A stretch of 10,038 nucleotides of DNA from an uncultured Bacilli bacterium (GCA_947628635.1 CANRAX010000043.1:1-10038); one strand, 5' to 3'. Counted from the first letter of the stretch, positions 1 through 7,154 are shown. Made by a program: numbers and translations. The notes: generated from the letters alone by a model not told the origin.

Positions 1-6
1 ATCAAC

Positions 7-30
7 AAAAGAGCACCAAAGTGTTCTTTT
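7..30. terminator. Hairpin terminator after the lipoprotein gene
   Basis: Ten-base arms (7-16 and 21-30) flank a four-base loop just past the lipoprotein stop codon. Minus-strand RNA has one A-C mismatch and then runs into U's. Plus-strand RNA pairs fully, with a G-U wobble at that position, so the hairpin may also stop a converging gene to the left of the window. Confidence 0.6.
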
Positions 31-39
31 ATTAAAATA

Positions 40-1035
40 TTATTTCATAGTAGGTAAACTATAAATAGATTGAGCTATTTCTATTAATTCATCTTGATTT
101 AAAACATCACTAACCAAATAATACTCTATACCATTACTTTCCCAAGACAAAGAATTATCAGTCATTACACCTAATGAATCCATTAAACGATAAGGTTCTC
201 CATAAGTTGGAATAACCGTAAACTCATCCATAGTAGTAGCATTTTCTTCTACCAATAAAAATGGTTTTTCTCCATCAAAGGTCATAATAACTCTGTCCCC
301 ATTATCAACCTTTATCTTTTCTTCATCCACTAATTTAGTTCCACTTGGTAAAAATAATGGATAAATAGCTTCTTCAAAATTACCAGTTTGTTTTTCTACA
401 ACATTATCATTTTTATCGTCCATAACTGTATTTAAATCAAAATAATTTTTCTTAAAATTAGGTGTATAATCAATTGTATTAAAAACCATTTTCATACATA
501 TAACGTCATTTTTATTATAAACAGTAACCTTTTTAATTTTTAAATTATTATCAAGTTCTATTTTTTGTTTACTTAGATTTTTATTATTAGGATAATTCAC
601 AGTAGTTATAAATGAATAACCTTTTTTTTCTTTGCTAAATTTTCTTTGTTCATCATTATTAACATCATTAATCAAAGCATTTAATAAATATATTTGAGAA
701 TTACTATAAGGCCAATCACTTTGAAACTTAAAACTTTTATTTAAAGAAGGTGTTAATATATAAACTCCACTATCATTTTTCAAAATTATTTGTGTATGAC
801 TATTAGCCTTATTAGTAAGTTCTATTCGATAATAATCATCTTTTTTAAAGTTAGCCGTTATCTCATAATTATAAACATCATCATTATTAGTTATTTCTAA
901 ATCGCCAACAAGCTTATAAGCAGAACTTTTATCAAATTTTTTATTCAATTCTTTTACAATACTTTTTTCACTATATTTATCACATCCTGTAACCATTATT
1001 AATAATAGTAACAAACATAAAATTTTTTTAATCAT
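40..1035 (-). CDS. GerS/YdcC-like (LolA-fold) sporulation lipoprotein
   Basis: A secreted lipoprotein of 331 residues. The N-terminus has a Lys-Lys pair, a Leu-rich hydrophobic stretch and a lipobox VTGC with Cys18 as the probable lipidated residue. Residues about 25-215 look like the LolA-type fold of the YdcC/GerS family, including the family-like stretch 'LTPSLNKSFKFQSDWPYS' near residue 95. The C-terminal third (about 225-331) resembles a second lipoprotein domain and is less certain. In Clostridioides difficile, GerS is needed for cortex hydrolysis during germination, and Bacillus YdcC is a sporulation protein; the same role here is inference. The start has a good ribosome binding site (GGGGTGA). 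The gene lies beyond the cdaR terminator and has its own promoter, so it is not part of the cda operon. Confidence 0.75.
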   Translation of the reverse strand: MIKKILCLLLLLIMVTGCDKYSEKSIVKELNKKFDKSSAYKLVGDLEITNNDDVYNYEITANFKKDDYYRIELTNKANSHTQIILKNDSGVYILTPSLNKSFKFQSDWPYSNSQIYLLNALINDVNNDEQRKFSKEKKGYSFITTVNYPNNKNLSKQKIELDNNLKIKKVTVYNKNDVICMKMVFNTIDYTPNFKKNYFDLNTVMDDKNDNVVEKQTGNFEEAIYPLFLPSGTKLVDEEKIKVDNGDRVIMTFDGEKPFLLVEENATTMDEFTVIPTYGEPYRLMDSLGVMTDNSLSWESNGIEYYLVSDVLNQDELIEIAQSIYSLPTMK

Positions 1036-1062
1036 AATTCACCCCATTAACTTTTCTATTAA

Positions 1063-1090
1063 ATTATATGGAAGCAATTACAATTTATTA
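1063..1090 (-). promoter_or_regulatory. Promoter of the lipoprotein gene, possibly sigma-E type
   Basis: Read on the minus strand, the -10 is CATATAAT (1063-1070). It contains a vegetative TATAAT and also matches the sporulation sigma-E -10 (CATACANT) at all but one position. Thirteen bases upstream is TAATAAA (1084-1090), a 5/7 match to the sigma-E -35 KMATATT. No good vegetative -35 is found at 16-18 bases. The AT-rich background makes chance matches easy. Confidence 0.4.
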
Positions 1091-1091
1091 C

Positions 1092-1128
1092 AAAAAAGAA
1101 TAGTAATTATCCAGAAATCACTATTCTT
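1092..1128 (-). terminator. cdaR terminator
   Basis: A perfect nine-base stem (1096-1104 with 1120-1128) has a 15-base loop that contains the cdaR stop codon. On the minus strand it is followed by a run of six T's. This separates cdaAR from the lipoprotein gene. Confidence 0.75.
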
Positions 1129-2459
1129 ACTTCTTTTTTCTTTGATTCATAATTAAGCCTTAAATCATTTCCTCGAACTTTAACAGCAACATTATGTTCA
1201 CCAACACCATAACCATCTAAATCAATATAAGCGATAATATCAGTAGCATCTAAATTATTAATGACATCTTCACTACCACTAACCACAACTGTAACTTTAG
1301 AATCGTTTTCTGTTGTAGCTTGAACACTTAAACCATTAGCTAAATTTTCTGATCTAACTGATATATTAGCAAATTCTTTAGTTATTGAATTATCAACAGT
1401 TACTTTAATTGAAATTGTCTTAGAACTTAACTCTGTTATGCCTTTAGGCTTTTTCAAAGTAATATTATAATCTTTATCTTTATCCAAACCATTAACATCA
1501 ATTTCAACATCTAATTGTTCTAATTTTTCAATAGCCTTATCTTCACCATAAACTGTAATTGTCGAAATATTTGGTGTTAAAGACTTAATTGCTTTACCAA
1601 AAGCTAAATTACCAGTAGGAACAATTCTAATAGGAATTTCTTTACTAGGAGATGTTATTGTAATCTTAGCCTCAACAGTTTTTGGAACTATTTCTACATC
1701 AACAATTTTTCCATCATTATCATAAGCAACAAGTGGAACATCCTTTAAAGTTATTTCACCTGCTTTAGGATTAGGTATATTATTAACATCAACTAATGCT
1801 CTAACTGAAGCAACCTTTTTAAGTTTGTATTCAGCACCTTTTATGATTACATCTGTTCTATCCAATTCTATATCATCAATATACAATTTCTTATCTAAGT
1901 TATCTTGATGTAAAATATCATAAGTTAGACTTTTTGTTTCACTTACTTTTTCATAAATTGTAACAGTAACTTGCGATGGATCTAACTTATAATCAAGAGA
2001 CTTAAGTCTTTGGGTATACTTTAACGTCACTTTATGATTACCAGGCTTTAAACCTGTCAGATCAACAGATACTCCTTTAGAAGGAGTTTGTTTTGCCAAA
2101 AAAATATGTCTTCTTTGTCCAATCAAAGTAATATCAACAGTTTTTGGCAAACCTTCAACTACATACAATTCTTCATTAAATACAGCCGTCACTGGTCTAT
2201 CATATAAAATTTCCGCATATTGATCAATCATTACATTTGACTCTTGGTCTACAATAATAAAAGTTCCAAAAGCTAAAATTAAACTAACTACAATTAATGT
2301 TGATTTTTTCGAAGCCAACCTATCTAATATTTTAGAACCATTTTTAAATAAATCAGATAATCTTAAAAATAACTTTGTTATTGGAGTTATTAACCATTTA
2401 TCAAAGAATGAACCAATATGATGAAAAATACCTTTATTACCCTTATTTATCTTCTTCAT
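1107..2459 (-). CDS. cdaR: YbbR-domain regulator of diadenylate cyclase (CdaR)
   Basis: This is the membrane-anchored partner of CdaA, which it modulates in Bacillus and Listeria. The 450 residues consist of a cytoplasmic N-terminus, one membrane segment at about 53-70, and a long extracellular part made of YbbR-type beta domains (roughly 75-165, 175-270, 275-355 and 362-449, boundaries estimated by eye). The size and single anchor are typical of the family. The start codon lies inside the end of cdaA (17-base overlap), so translation is very likely coupled to it. The stop codon sits in the loop of a terminator hairpin, making cdaR the last gene of the operon. In most Bacillota glmM follows cdaR; here it does not. 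Confidence 0.88.
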   Translation of the reverse strand: MKKINKGNKGIFHHIGSFFDKWLITPITKLFLRLSDLFKNGSKILDRLASKKSTLIVVSLILAFGTFIIVDQESNVMIDQYAEILYDRPVTAVFNEELYVVEGLPKTVDITLIGQRRHIFLAKQTPSKGVSVDLTGLKPGNHKVTLKYTQRLKSLDYKLDPSQVTVTIYEKVSETKSLTYDILHQDNLDKKLYIDDIELDRTDVIIKGAEYKLKKVASVRALVDVNNIPNPKAGEITLKDVPLVAYDNDGKIVDVEIVPKTVEAKITITSPSKEIPIRIVPTGNLAFGKAIKSLTPNISTITVYGEDKAIEKLEQLDVEIDVNGLDKDKDYNITLKKPKGITELSSKTISIKVTVDNSITKEFANISVRSENLANGLSVQATTENDSKVTVVVSGSEDVINNLDATDIIAYIDLDGYGVGEHNVAVKVRGNDLRLNYESKKKEVRIVISG

Positions 2460-3273
2460 ATATCTCTTCCTCTTCTGTTTCTAATTCAAGATCAATATCT
2501 TGTTTAGGTTTTAATTCATCTATTAACATCATTCGTACATCATCAAGTGTTAAATTATAAAGCATTTCTCCTTTAACTGCAATAGATACTCTCCCCGTTT
2601 CTTCAGAAACCACTATACAAATAGCATCCGTTTCTTCTGCTAAACCTAAAGCTGCTCTGTGTCTTGTACCTAAGCGTCTATTTAATTTTGGACTACTACT
2701 AGTTGGAAAAACAGCACCAGCACAAGTAATTCTATCGCCTTGAATTATAACGCCACCATCATGTAATGGATTTCCCTCATAAAATATTGCAATCAACAAA
2801 TCACTTGATAAATCAGCATATAATTTTTTAGCTTTATCTATATAATTTCCTAAACTTATATCTCTTTCAATTACGATTAAAGCTCCAATTCTTTCTTTTC
2901 TAAGATAATCAATTGCATTAACCATTTCATAAACCATTCTTTCACGTTCATCAACAGTTAACACTTTATGTCTACCAAGCAATTGACTTCGACCAAGTTG
3001 TTCCAGTATATTTCTAATCTCCGGTTGAAATATAACTATTAAAGCAATAGGTCCCCATTGAATTACATATTCAAGTAAAACACCTATTGTTTTAAAGCCA
3101 AAGAAATCACTTGCAAATTTTAAAATTATTATAAAAGCTACTCCCTTAAAAATTAAAGAAAGTTTAACGTTATTTTTAATATTTTTTAAAATGAAATAAA
3201 AAATTAACCACACTAGTGAAATATCAACAATATTTCTAACTAAGGATAATACATCTGTTAAAGTTATTGACAT
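2443..3273 (-). CDS. cdaA: CdaA-type diadenylate cyclase (c-di-AMP synthase)
   Basis: Makes c-di-AMP from two ATP at the membrane; in Bacillota this nucleotide controls potassium and osmolyte transport and cell-wall homeostasis. The N-terminus carries three membrane segments (about 11-30, 38-58 and 63-83), followed by the DAC domain at about 95-255. The RHR motif is intact (204-206, in GTRHRAALG), as is the SEETG stretch (223-227). The catalytic motif usually written DGA reads DGG here (172-174). The last 20 residues are strongly acidic. An AGGAGG ribosome binding site lies a few bases before the ATG, and a good vegetative promoter lies upstream. The gene overlaps cdaR by 17 bases, the classic cdaA-cdaR arrangement. 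Confidence 0.93.
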   Translation of the reverse strand: MSITLTDVLSLVRNIVDISLVWLIFYFILKNIKNNVKLSLIFKGVAFIIILKFASDFFGFKTIGVLLEYVIQWGPIALIVIFQPEIRNILEQLGRSQLLGRHKVLTVDERERMVYEMVNAIDYLRKERIGALIVIERDISLGNYIDKAKKLYADLSSDLLIAIFYEGNPLHDGGVIIQGDRITCAGAVFPTSSSPKLNRRLGTRHRAALGLAEETDAICIVVSEETGRVSIAVKGEMLYNLTLDDVRMMLIDELKPKQDIDLELETEEEEIYEEDK

Positions 3274-3302
3274 CTCTTAACCTCCTAATATTTACATTAT
3301 AT

Positions 3303-3331
3303 ATAATAGCAAATATTAGAAAAATTATCAA
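3303..3331 (-). promoter_or_regulatory. Vegetative promoter of cdaA-cdaR
   Basis: On the minus strand, TTGATA (3326-3331), a 17-base spacer and TATTAT (3303-3308) form a good sigma-A promoter. It would give a leader of roughly 20 bases containing the AGGAGG site. It lies after the DUF378 terminator, so cdaAR is transcribed on its own. Confidence 0.65.
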
Positions 3332-3365
3332 CCTAAAGAACAAATGATTATAAATAAATTTTAGT

Positions 3366-3396
3366 AAAAAAAAACTAAATGAGAAATCTCATATAG
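3366..3396 (-). terminator. Terminator of the DUF378 gene
   Basis: A ten-base stem with one mismatch (3375-3384 with 3387-3396) has a very tight loop. On the minus strand it is followed by nine T's (3366-3374). This is the strongest intrinsic terminator in the window. Confidence 0.85.
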
Positions 3397-3418
3397 TCCT
3401 TTAAAGTTTCAAAATAAT

Positions 3419-3619
3419 TTAATCTGTTTCAATATGATTAAATAGAATTCCAATATTTACTAGTCCACATACACCAACTAAAGTATAAACTACTCTAGAA
3501 AATAGACTACCTTCTCCAAATAACATTGCTACTAAGTCAAAATCCAAAAGACCAATTAGTCCCCAATTGACTGCACCAATAATAGTTATTACTAATAGTA
3601 TTTTTTGAAGTGTTTCCAT
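3419..3619 (-). CDS. DUF378 (YuzA-like) small membrane protein
   Basis: A 66-residue protein with two hydrophobic segments (about 5-25 and 38-58). The phrase GAVNWGLIGL in the first segment and the FSRVVYTLVG..G stretch in the second are characteristic of the DUF378 family, whose function is unknown. I place the start at 3619 because a perfect AGGAGGG site (3629-3635) lies about nine bases before that ATG; an in-frame ATG 33 bases upstream has no such site. It is flanked by terminators on both sides, so it is probably expressed as a single gene. Confidence 0.85.
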   Translation of the reverse strand: METLQKILLVITIIGAVNWGLIGLLDFDLVAMLFGEGSLFSRVVYTLVGVCGLVNIGILFNHIETD

Positions 3620-3690
3620 ATCTTTTATCCCTCCTACATTTAGGATAACCAATTATTTAAACTTTATACAATCAATAATAATTATATTAA

Positions 3691-3722
3691 TTAAAATGAA
3701 GTTACCCTTTTAGCAACTTCAT
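3691..3722 (-). terminator. Terminator of the NlpC/P60 gene
   Basis: Ten-base arms (3696-3705 with 3713-3722, one G-T wobble) flank a seven-base loop just after the stop codon. The following minus-strand sequence is TTTAATTAA-like, a modest T tract. Confidence 0.65.
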
Positions 3723-3733
3723 AAATAACAGGT

Positions 3734-4750
3734 TTATAAAATTCTTCTTACTGATAAAATATAAGTTCCAGATCCTCTAAGCCAATCATTTACATCACTC
3801 AAAATTACACCTTGCATAGGATTAGCTGCATGAATCATTAATCCATTTCCTACATACAAAGCTGAATGTGTTACTGTTGTGTTATTACCCCAACTAATAA
3901 TATCTCCTGGTTGAGCAGCTTCATAAGTAACAGAAGCTCCATCGTATGCTTGTGTTGATGAACTTCTACTTATAGATTTCCCTACCTGTGCATAAACATA
4001 TTGCACAAATCCACTACAATCAAACCCCGTTATATTGTTACCTCCGGCAACATATGGTTTGCCTAATAAAGAATAAGCTATATCAACTAAGGAAGCACTG
4101 CTTGCATTAGCTGGTAAATCATTATAAATTGGACCAACATCTAGCTTTTGAACTACTGGCATAACTATCTCCACTTCAAAATTAGCTTCTGAAACATTAC
4201 CATACTTATCTACTGCTTTTACTGTAACAGTATGACTACCTACATCAAAAACATCAGAAGTATAATTAACAGTATAATAATTATTTTCTTTCTCGTTTAC
4301 TTCATTTACCTCTTTATATTGAATATCACCATCAATTGCATCAACTACTCCGGTTATATTATCCAAAAAATTAATTTCTTCACCTTTAATAAAAGAGATT
4401 TTTTCGTTCTTTAAAGTAATTTGTGGAGCTTTACTATCTACAATTTCTACCTGTATAGGAATTGTTTTTACAATACTATCTTTTTCAACTTCTACAACTA
4501 TTTCTTGTTTACCAATAGTATTTGTATCAATACTTTTTTTGATAGATACAATTTCACCATCAACTTTATCAACAATTTCCTTTAAATCATAATTAGCAGT
4601 TCCATATTCTATTGTATTCTTTTTAATAGTTATTTCCATACTTTTATAAATGGAATAGCTTTTATATGCATAAAAGCCAATTACAGATAAACTTACTATT
4701 AAAATTATTATAAATATAATGACCTTCGAGGGTCCTTTTTTTGTTTTCAT
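3734..4750 (-). CDS. Membrane-anchored NlpC/P60 cell-wall hydrolase with Ig-like domain
   Basis: A 338-residue surface enzyme. It has a short basic N-terminus, one membrane segment (about 9-28) that probably stays as an anchor, a beta-rich linker, an Ig-like domain of the DUF5011/Cry22 type (about 105-196, ending in the typical 'VKAVDKYGNVSEANFEVEI'), and an NlpC/P60 domain (about 218-338). The catalytic residues are visible: Cys245 in GFDCSGFVQYVY, His295 in THSALYVG and His307 in IHAANP. Enzymes of this class cut peptide stems in peptidoglycan, often gamma-D-Glu to diamino acid bonds; the exact bond cannot be read here. An AGGGGAGA site precedes the ATG. It is transcribed from its own extended -10 promoter and ends in a hairpin. 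Confidence 0.9.
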   Translation of the reverse strand: MKTKKGPSKVIIFIIILIVSLSVIGFYAYKSYSIYKSMEITIKKNTIEYGTANYDLKEIVDKVDGEIVSIKKSIDTNTIGKQEIVVEVEKDSIVKTIPIQVEIVDSKAPQITLKNEKISFIKGEEINFLDNITGVVDAIDGDIQYKEVNEVNEKENNYYTVNYTSDVFDVGSHTVTVKAVDKYGNVSEANFEVEIVMPVVQKLDVGPIYNDLPANASSASLVDIAYSLLGKPYVAGGNNITGFDCSGFVQYVYAQVGKSISRSSSTQAYDGASVTYEAAQPGDIISWGNNTTVTHSALYVGNGLMIHAANPMQGVILSDVNDWLRGSGTYILSVRRIL

Positions 4751-4786
4751 TTTTATATTCTCTCCCCTGAGTAAAATATGGTCCTT

Positions 4787-4815
4787 ATTATACCATAAAA
4801 TCAGAAAAAAGGCAA
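4787..4815 (-). promoter_or_regulatory. Extended -10 promoter of the NlpC/P60 gene
   Basis: On the minus strand, TTGCCT (4810-4815), a 17-base spacer and TATAAT (4787-4792), preceded by TGG, which makes an extended -10. The -35 hexamer is also the downstream arm of the preceding cotF-like terminator. Confidence 0.7.
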
Positions 4816-4830
4816 ATTTTTCAATTGCCT
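4805..4830 (-). terminator. Terminator of the cotF-like operon
   Basis: The six-base stem AGGCAA/TTGCCT (4825-4830 with 4810-4815) has a nine-base loop and is followed on the minus strand by T's (4805-4810). The stop codon of the cotF-like gene lies in the loop. Confidence 0.65.
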
Positions 4831-5144
4831 AAATCTAAATCTTTATACTCAGTATCTAACGTATTTAATTTTTCAGTAATCTTTTGTTGTGCTGCTTTTT
4901 CCAAGCAATACCAACCTTTTTTAAACATCAATTCATAAACTTTTCTCTGTAAAATAGATATCTCCAAAAATGCAGATTCATATTTTTCATACAAACTTTC
5001 ATTACTAGCTTCACTCATTGCAATAACATAATTTTTTTCCATATCTTTTAAACTTGTTAGTAAGCAAGTAATATAATCTTTATCATTTAACTCAATACCA
5101 GTAGGTACCTCTGTTTTAGGATTATTAATTTTATTTGTACTCAT
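4821..5144 (-). CDS. Spore coat protein CotF family
   Basis: A 107-residue protein matching the CotF-type coat domain (Pfam Coat_F): an N-terminal segment, then two helices (about 20-48 and 50-72) and the signature MFKKGWYCLEKA at 73-84, where family members usually have an M-x-x-[RK]-G-W-Y motif. CotF is a coat component in Bacillus, and related proteins occur widely in clostridia; the position in the spore here is inferred. It is the second gene of a pair: its ATG overlaps the upstream TAA as TAATG, and its ribosome binding site GGAGGTGAT lies inside the upstream coding end, so translation is coupled. The stop lies in a terminator loop. Confidence 0.82.
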   Translation of the reverse strand: MSTNKINNPKTEVPTGIELNDKDYITCLLTSLKDMEKNYVIAMSEASNESLYEKYESAFLEISILQRKVYELMFKKGWYCLEKAAQQKITEKLNTLDTEYKDLDLGN

Positions 5145-5374
5145 TATTTATCACCTCCACAATTAGTTAAAATATCTAATACTTGATTGATGTTATCTTC
5201 AAATAAAGTATTGGCCTCTTCAAATATATTAATTAAATCTTCATCACTAACCATTTGCATTGCATTATACGTACTTTTTAAAACACCATAGTTCCACTGA
5301 AACATATCACTAAGATAATCTAAATCTTTTCCTGTAATAATATCAGTAGGAACTTTCTCCATATTTTTTTTCAT
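5144..5374 (-). CDS. Small partner of the CotF-like protein
   Basis: A 76-residue, mostly helical acidic protein with no membrane segment or signal peptide. The opening VPTDIITGKDLDYLSDMFQWNYG resembles small spore-coat-associated proteins found next to CotF-type genes in Firmicutes. Its length of two to three helices suggests half of a CotF-like helical bundle, perhaps pairing with the 107-residue neighbour; this is inference. An AGGAGG site (5383-5388) lies eight bases before the chosen ATG. It is the first gene of a two-gene operon with a one-base overlap. A single Cys near the C-terminus could form disulfides in the coat, but nothing proves it. Confidence 0.7.
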   Translation of the reverse strand: MKKNMEKVPTDIITGKDLDYLSDMFQWNYGVLKSTYNAMQMVSDEDLINIFEEANTLFEDNINQVLDILTNCGGDK

Positions 5375-5466
5375 TTTTCATTCCTCCTCACAATTATTAT
5401 GAGCAATAATTCTTTCTTTAAACACAAATTTATTCTTTTAGCATAAAAAAATTAATTCTAAATATA

Positions 5467-5496
5467 TGTATAAATAAGCACTTAAAAAACATACTA
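5467..5496 (+). promoter_or_regulatory. Possible forespore (sigma-G/F) promoter of the DUF421 gene
   Basis: TGTATA (5467-5472), a 17-base spacer and CATACTA (5490-5496) resemble the sigma-G pattern (GHATR, about 18 bases, CATNHTA). A caution: the predicted start of transcription would fall at about 5502-5504, on top of the ribosome binding site, leaving an unusually short leader. Confidence 0.3.
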
Positions 5497-5512
5497 TTAA
5501 TAGGTGAGCAAA

Positions 5513-6193
5513 ATGGAAATTATTTATCGTTCAATAGTTATGTTTTTATTTTTATTTATAATTGTAAAAATACTTGGTAAAAAACAAAGTAAAAATTTAA
5601 CTTTATATGATTATATTTTAAGTATAACTTTAGGCTCTATTGTAGCTGATGCTATTCTAAGTTTAGAAGATCCAATTACTAATGGTGTTATAGCTTTAGT
5701 TGTTTTTGGACTTTTAGGCTATTTAATTTCTCTATTATCATACAATAGTCATACTATTGAGGAGATAATGGATGGAGAACCGTTAGTTTTATTTGAAAAC
5801 AACAATTTCAATTATAAAAATTTAGAATCTGCTAAATTTAGTGTTGCCAAAGTTTTAGAATTTTGCCGATTAAAAGGATGTTTTGATATAAACGAACTTG
5901 ATTGTGCAATATTAGAACCTTCAGGAGATGTTTCTATTCTTTTAAAAGAATCAGCACAACCTCTTACTAGTAATGACATAAATAATAATCTTCAGAGCAA
6001 TTCTCCAAAACAAACTTTAAATTATGAAATAATTGTTGATGGAATTTTAAACATAAATGAGTTAAAAAAAGCTAAAAAAAGCAAATCTTGGCTAAATAAA
6101 TTTTTAAAAGAAAATAATAAGAAAATCGAAGATGTTTCTTTATTGTCAATAAATGAAAACAATAAAACTACTCTTTTTACAAAAGAAAAGTGA
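5513..6193 (+). CDS. DUF421 (YetF-like) membrane protein
   Basis: A 226-residue protein with three membrane segments (about 4-22, 33-50 and 56-76) followed by the soluble DUF421 region. Family marks are 'LGKKQSKNLTLYDYILSITLGSI', IMDGEPLVLFENN (about 85-97), and LKGCFDINELDCAILEPSGDVSIL in the second half. The lysine- and asparagine-rich C-terminus (from about 175) is a less conserved extension. In Bacillus, YetF/YdfS-type proteins sit in spore membranes and affect spore resistance and germination; that role here is inference supported by nearby spore genes. I prefer ATG 5513 over GTG 5504 because the GTG is part of the ribosome binding site AGGTGA. It is the only plus-strand gene in the window and converges on the radical SAM gene. 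Confidence 0.85.
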   Translation: MEIIYRSIVMFLFLFIIVKILGKKQSKNLTLYDYILSITLGSIVADAILSLEDPITNGVIALVVFGLLGYLISLLSYNSHTIEEIMDGEPLVLFENNNFNYKNLESAKFSVAKVLEFCRLKGCFDINELDCAILEPSGDVSILLKESAQPLTSNDINNNLQSNSPKQTLNYEIIVDGILNINELKKAKKSKSWLNKFLKENNKKIEDVSLLSINENNKTTLFTKEK

Positions 6194-6218
6194 TTAAATC
6201 TCTCTAATCACTTATTTT
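6188..6218. terminator. Terminator between convergent genes
   Basis: A perfect nine-base stem AAGTGATTA/TAATCACTT (6188-6196 with 6205-6213) has an eight-base loop and overlaps the DUF421 stop codon. On the plus strand it is followed by ATTTTTAT, on the minus strand by TTCTTTTG, so it may also end the radical SAM transcript. Confidence 0.75.
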
Positions 6219-6271
6219 TATAAAATTTACCATAATAATTTGTAACTATCTTAACTCACATATTAATATTG

Positions 6272-7111
6272 TTATTTTTCTTTATATTTAATAAAAATTT
6301 TAGGTTGACTATCTTTAAAAGAAGCTTCTAGAGCATTTATATCAACATCAGAAACACTACCAAGTAATTGCTTTCCTTGCATATTTGGTACAAATAGCAT
6401 TCCATCAAAATTTACATTTAAATATCCTTTCATCATTGAAAGTGATCTAATAGGAGGAAGAATTTTACCTCTATAAATATTAGCATACTTTCCATTATTA
6501 ATGTTATCTATAATTCTTATTACAGTTGTTTCATCTAATTCATAATCATCTTTTATATCATATGCATCTCTAAATGGAAAATATCTACCCACACGTACTG
6601 AATTAACATTAACTTCATTGGCAAATTTTAACAAATTTTCCAATTCATTATAATTTTGTTTAGTCATAATAATACTTAATCTAACGTTTAATCCATAACT
6701 AACGGCTTTTCTTATATTAATTAACACTTGATTTAGTAAATCTACTCCTCTCATTTGAGCATAAGTATCATGATTCAAAGATGGGAGACTTATATCCAAG
6801 CATTGAATTGTATTTTTTAAAAACAACCACATATCTTGATCCATAAGAGAAGTCCCATTAGTAGAAATAGATATATATGGTTCTTTATCAGCTTCATGAT
6901 ATTTTTTAATAATTAATGCTATTTTTTCCTTTAAAAGTGGATCAATCAATGGTTCACCACCACTTATAACTAATCTTTCTGGCAATAAATTACCAATAAA
7001 ATCTATGATTTCCAAATAGTGATCTTTTTTCATAACACCATTATCACTAGAAATACAATATGGACATTTCAATAAACAATTGCTCGTACTTTCATAACAC
7101 AAATTTTTCAT
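6272..7111 (-). CDS. Radical SAM enzyme lacking auxiliary-cluster cysteines
   Basis: A 279-residue radical SAM protein. It has the CxxxCxxC cluster motif (Cys12, Cys16 and Cys19, in NCLLKCPYC), GGEP (51-54) for SAM binding, and a STNGT strand (83-87). After the barrel, the C-terminus (about 225-250, 'YLNVNFDGMLFVPNMQG' then LGSV) has the outline of a SPASM/twitch region ('dG.v.P......lG.v'), but no cysteine remains there, so it should hold only the one SAM-cleaving cluster. The substrate is unknown; peptide modification or tRNA/cofactor work are both open. I prefer ATG 7111 to GTG 7120: the GTG overlaps the probable GGGAAGTGA binding site. A duplicated promoter element lies directly upstream. 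The GNAT gene precedes it by about 110 bases, so a shared transcript is possible but not shown. Confidence 0.82.
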   Translation of the reverse strand: MKNLCYESTSNCLLKCPYCISSDNGVMKKDHYLEIIDFIGNLLPERLVISGGEPLIDPLLKEKIALIIKKYHEADKEPYISISTNGTSLMDQDMWLFLKNTIQCLDISLPSLNHDTYAQMRGVDLLNQVLINIRKAVSYGLNVRLSIIMTKQNYNELENLLKFANEVNVNSVRVGRYFPFRDAYDIKDDYELDETTVIRIIDNINNGKYANIYRGKILPPIRSLSMMKGYLNVNFDGMLFVPNMQGKQLLGSVSDVDINALEASFKDSQPKIFIKYKEK

Positions 7112-7154
7112 AATATTCACTTCCCACTTATATATTAAATTGCTTTTTACGAAT

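Noticed and set aside
2375..2560. Plus-strand open reading frame of 61 codons
   Set aside because: It is antisense to the cdaA/cdaR junction, has low-complexity Ser-rich sequence and no ribosome binding site; it is a shadow of the real genes.
4232..4414. Plus-strand open reading frame of 60 codons
   Set aside because: Antisense to the Ig-like domain of the NlpC/P60 gene; Ile/Phe/Asn-rich product typical of random AT-rich sequence.
5388..5402. CATAATA as a sigma-G-type -10 for the cotF-like operon
   Set aside because: The transcription start would fall on the AGGAGG site and no matching -35 is found at about 18 bases.
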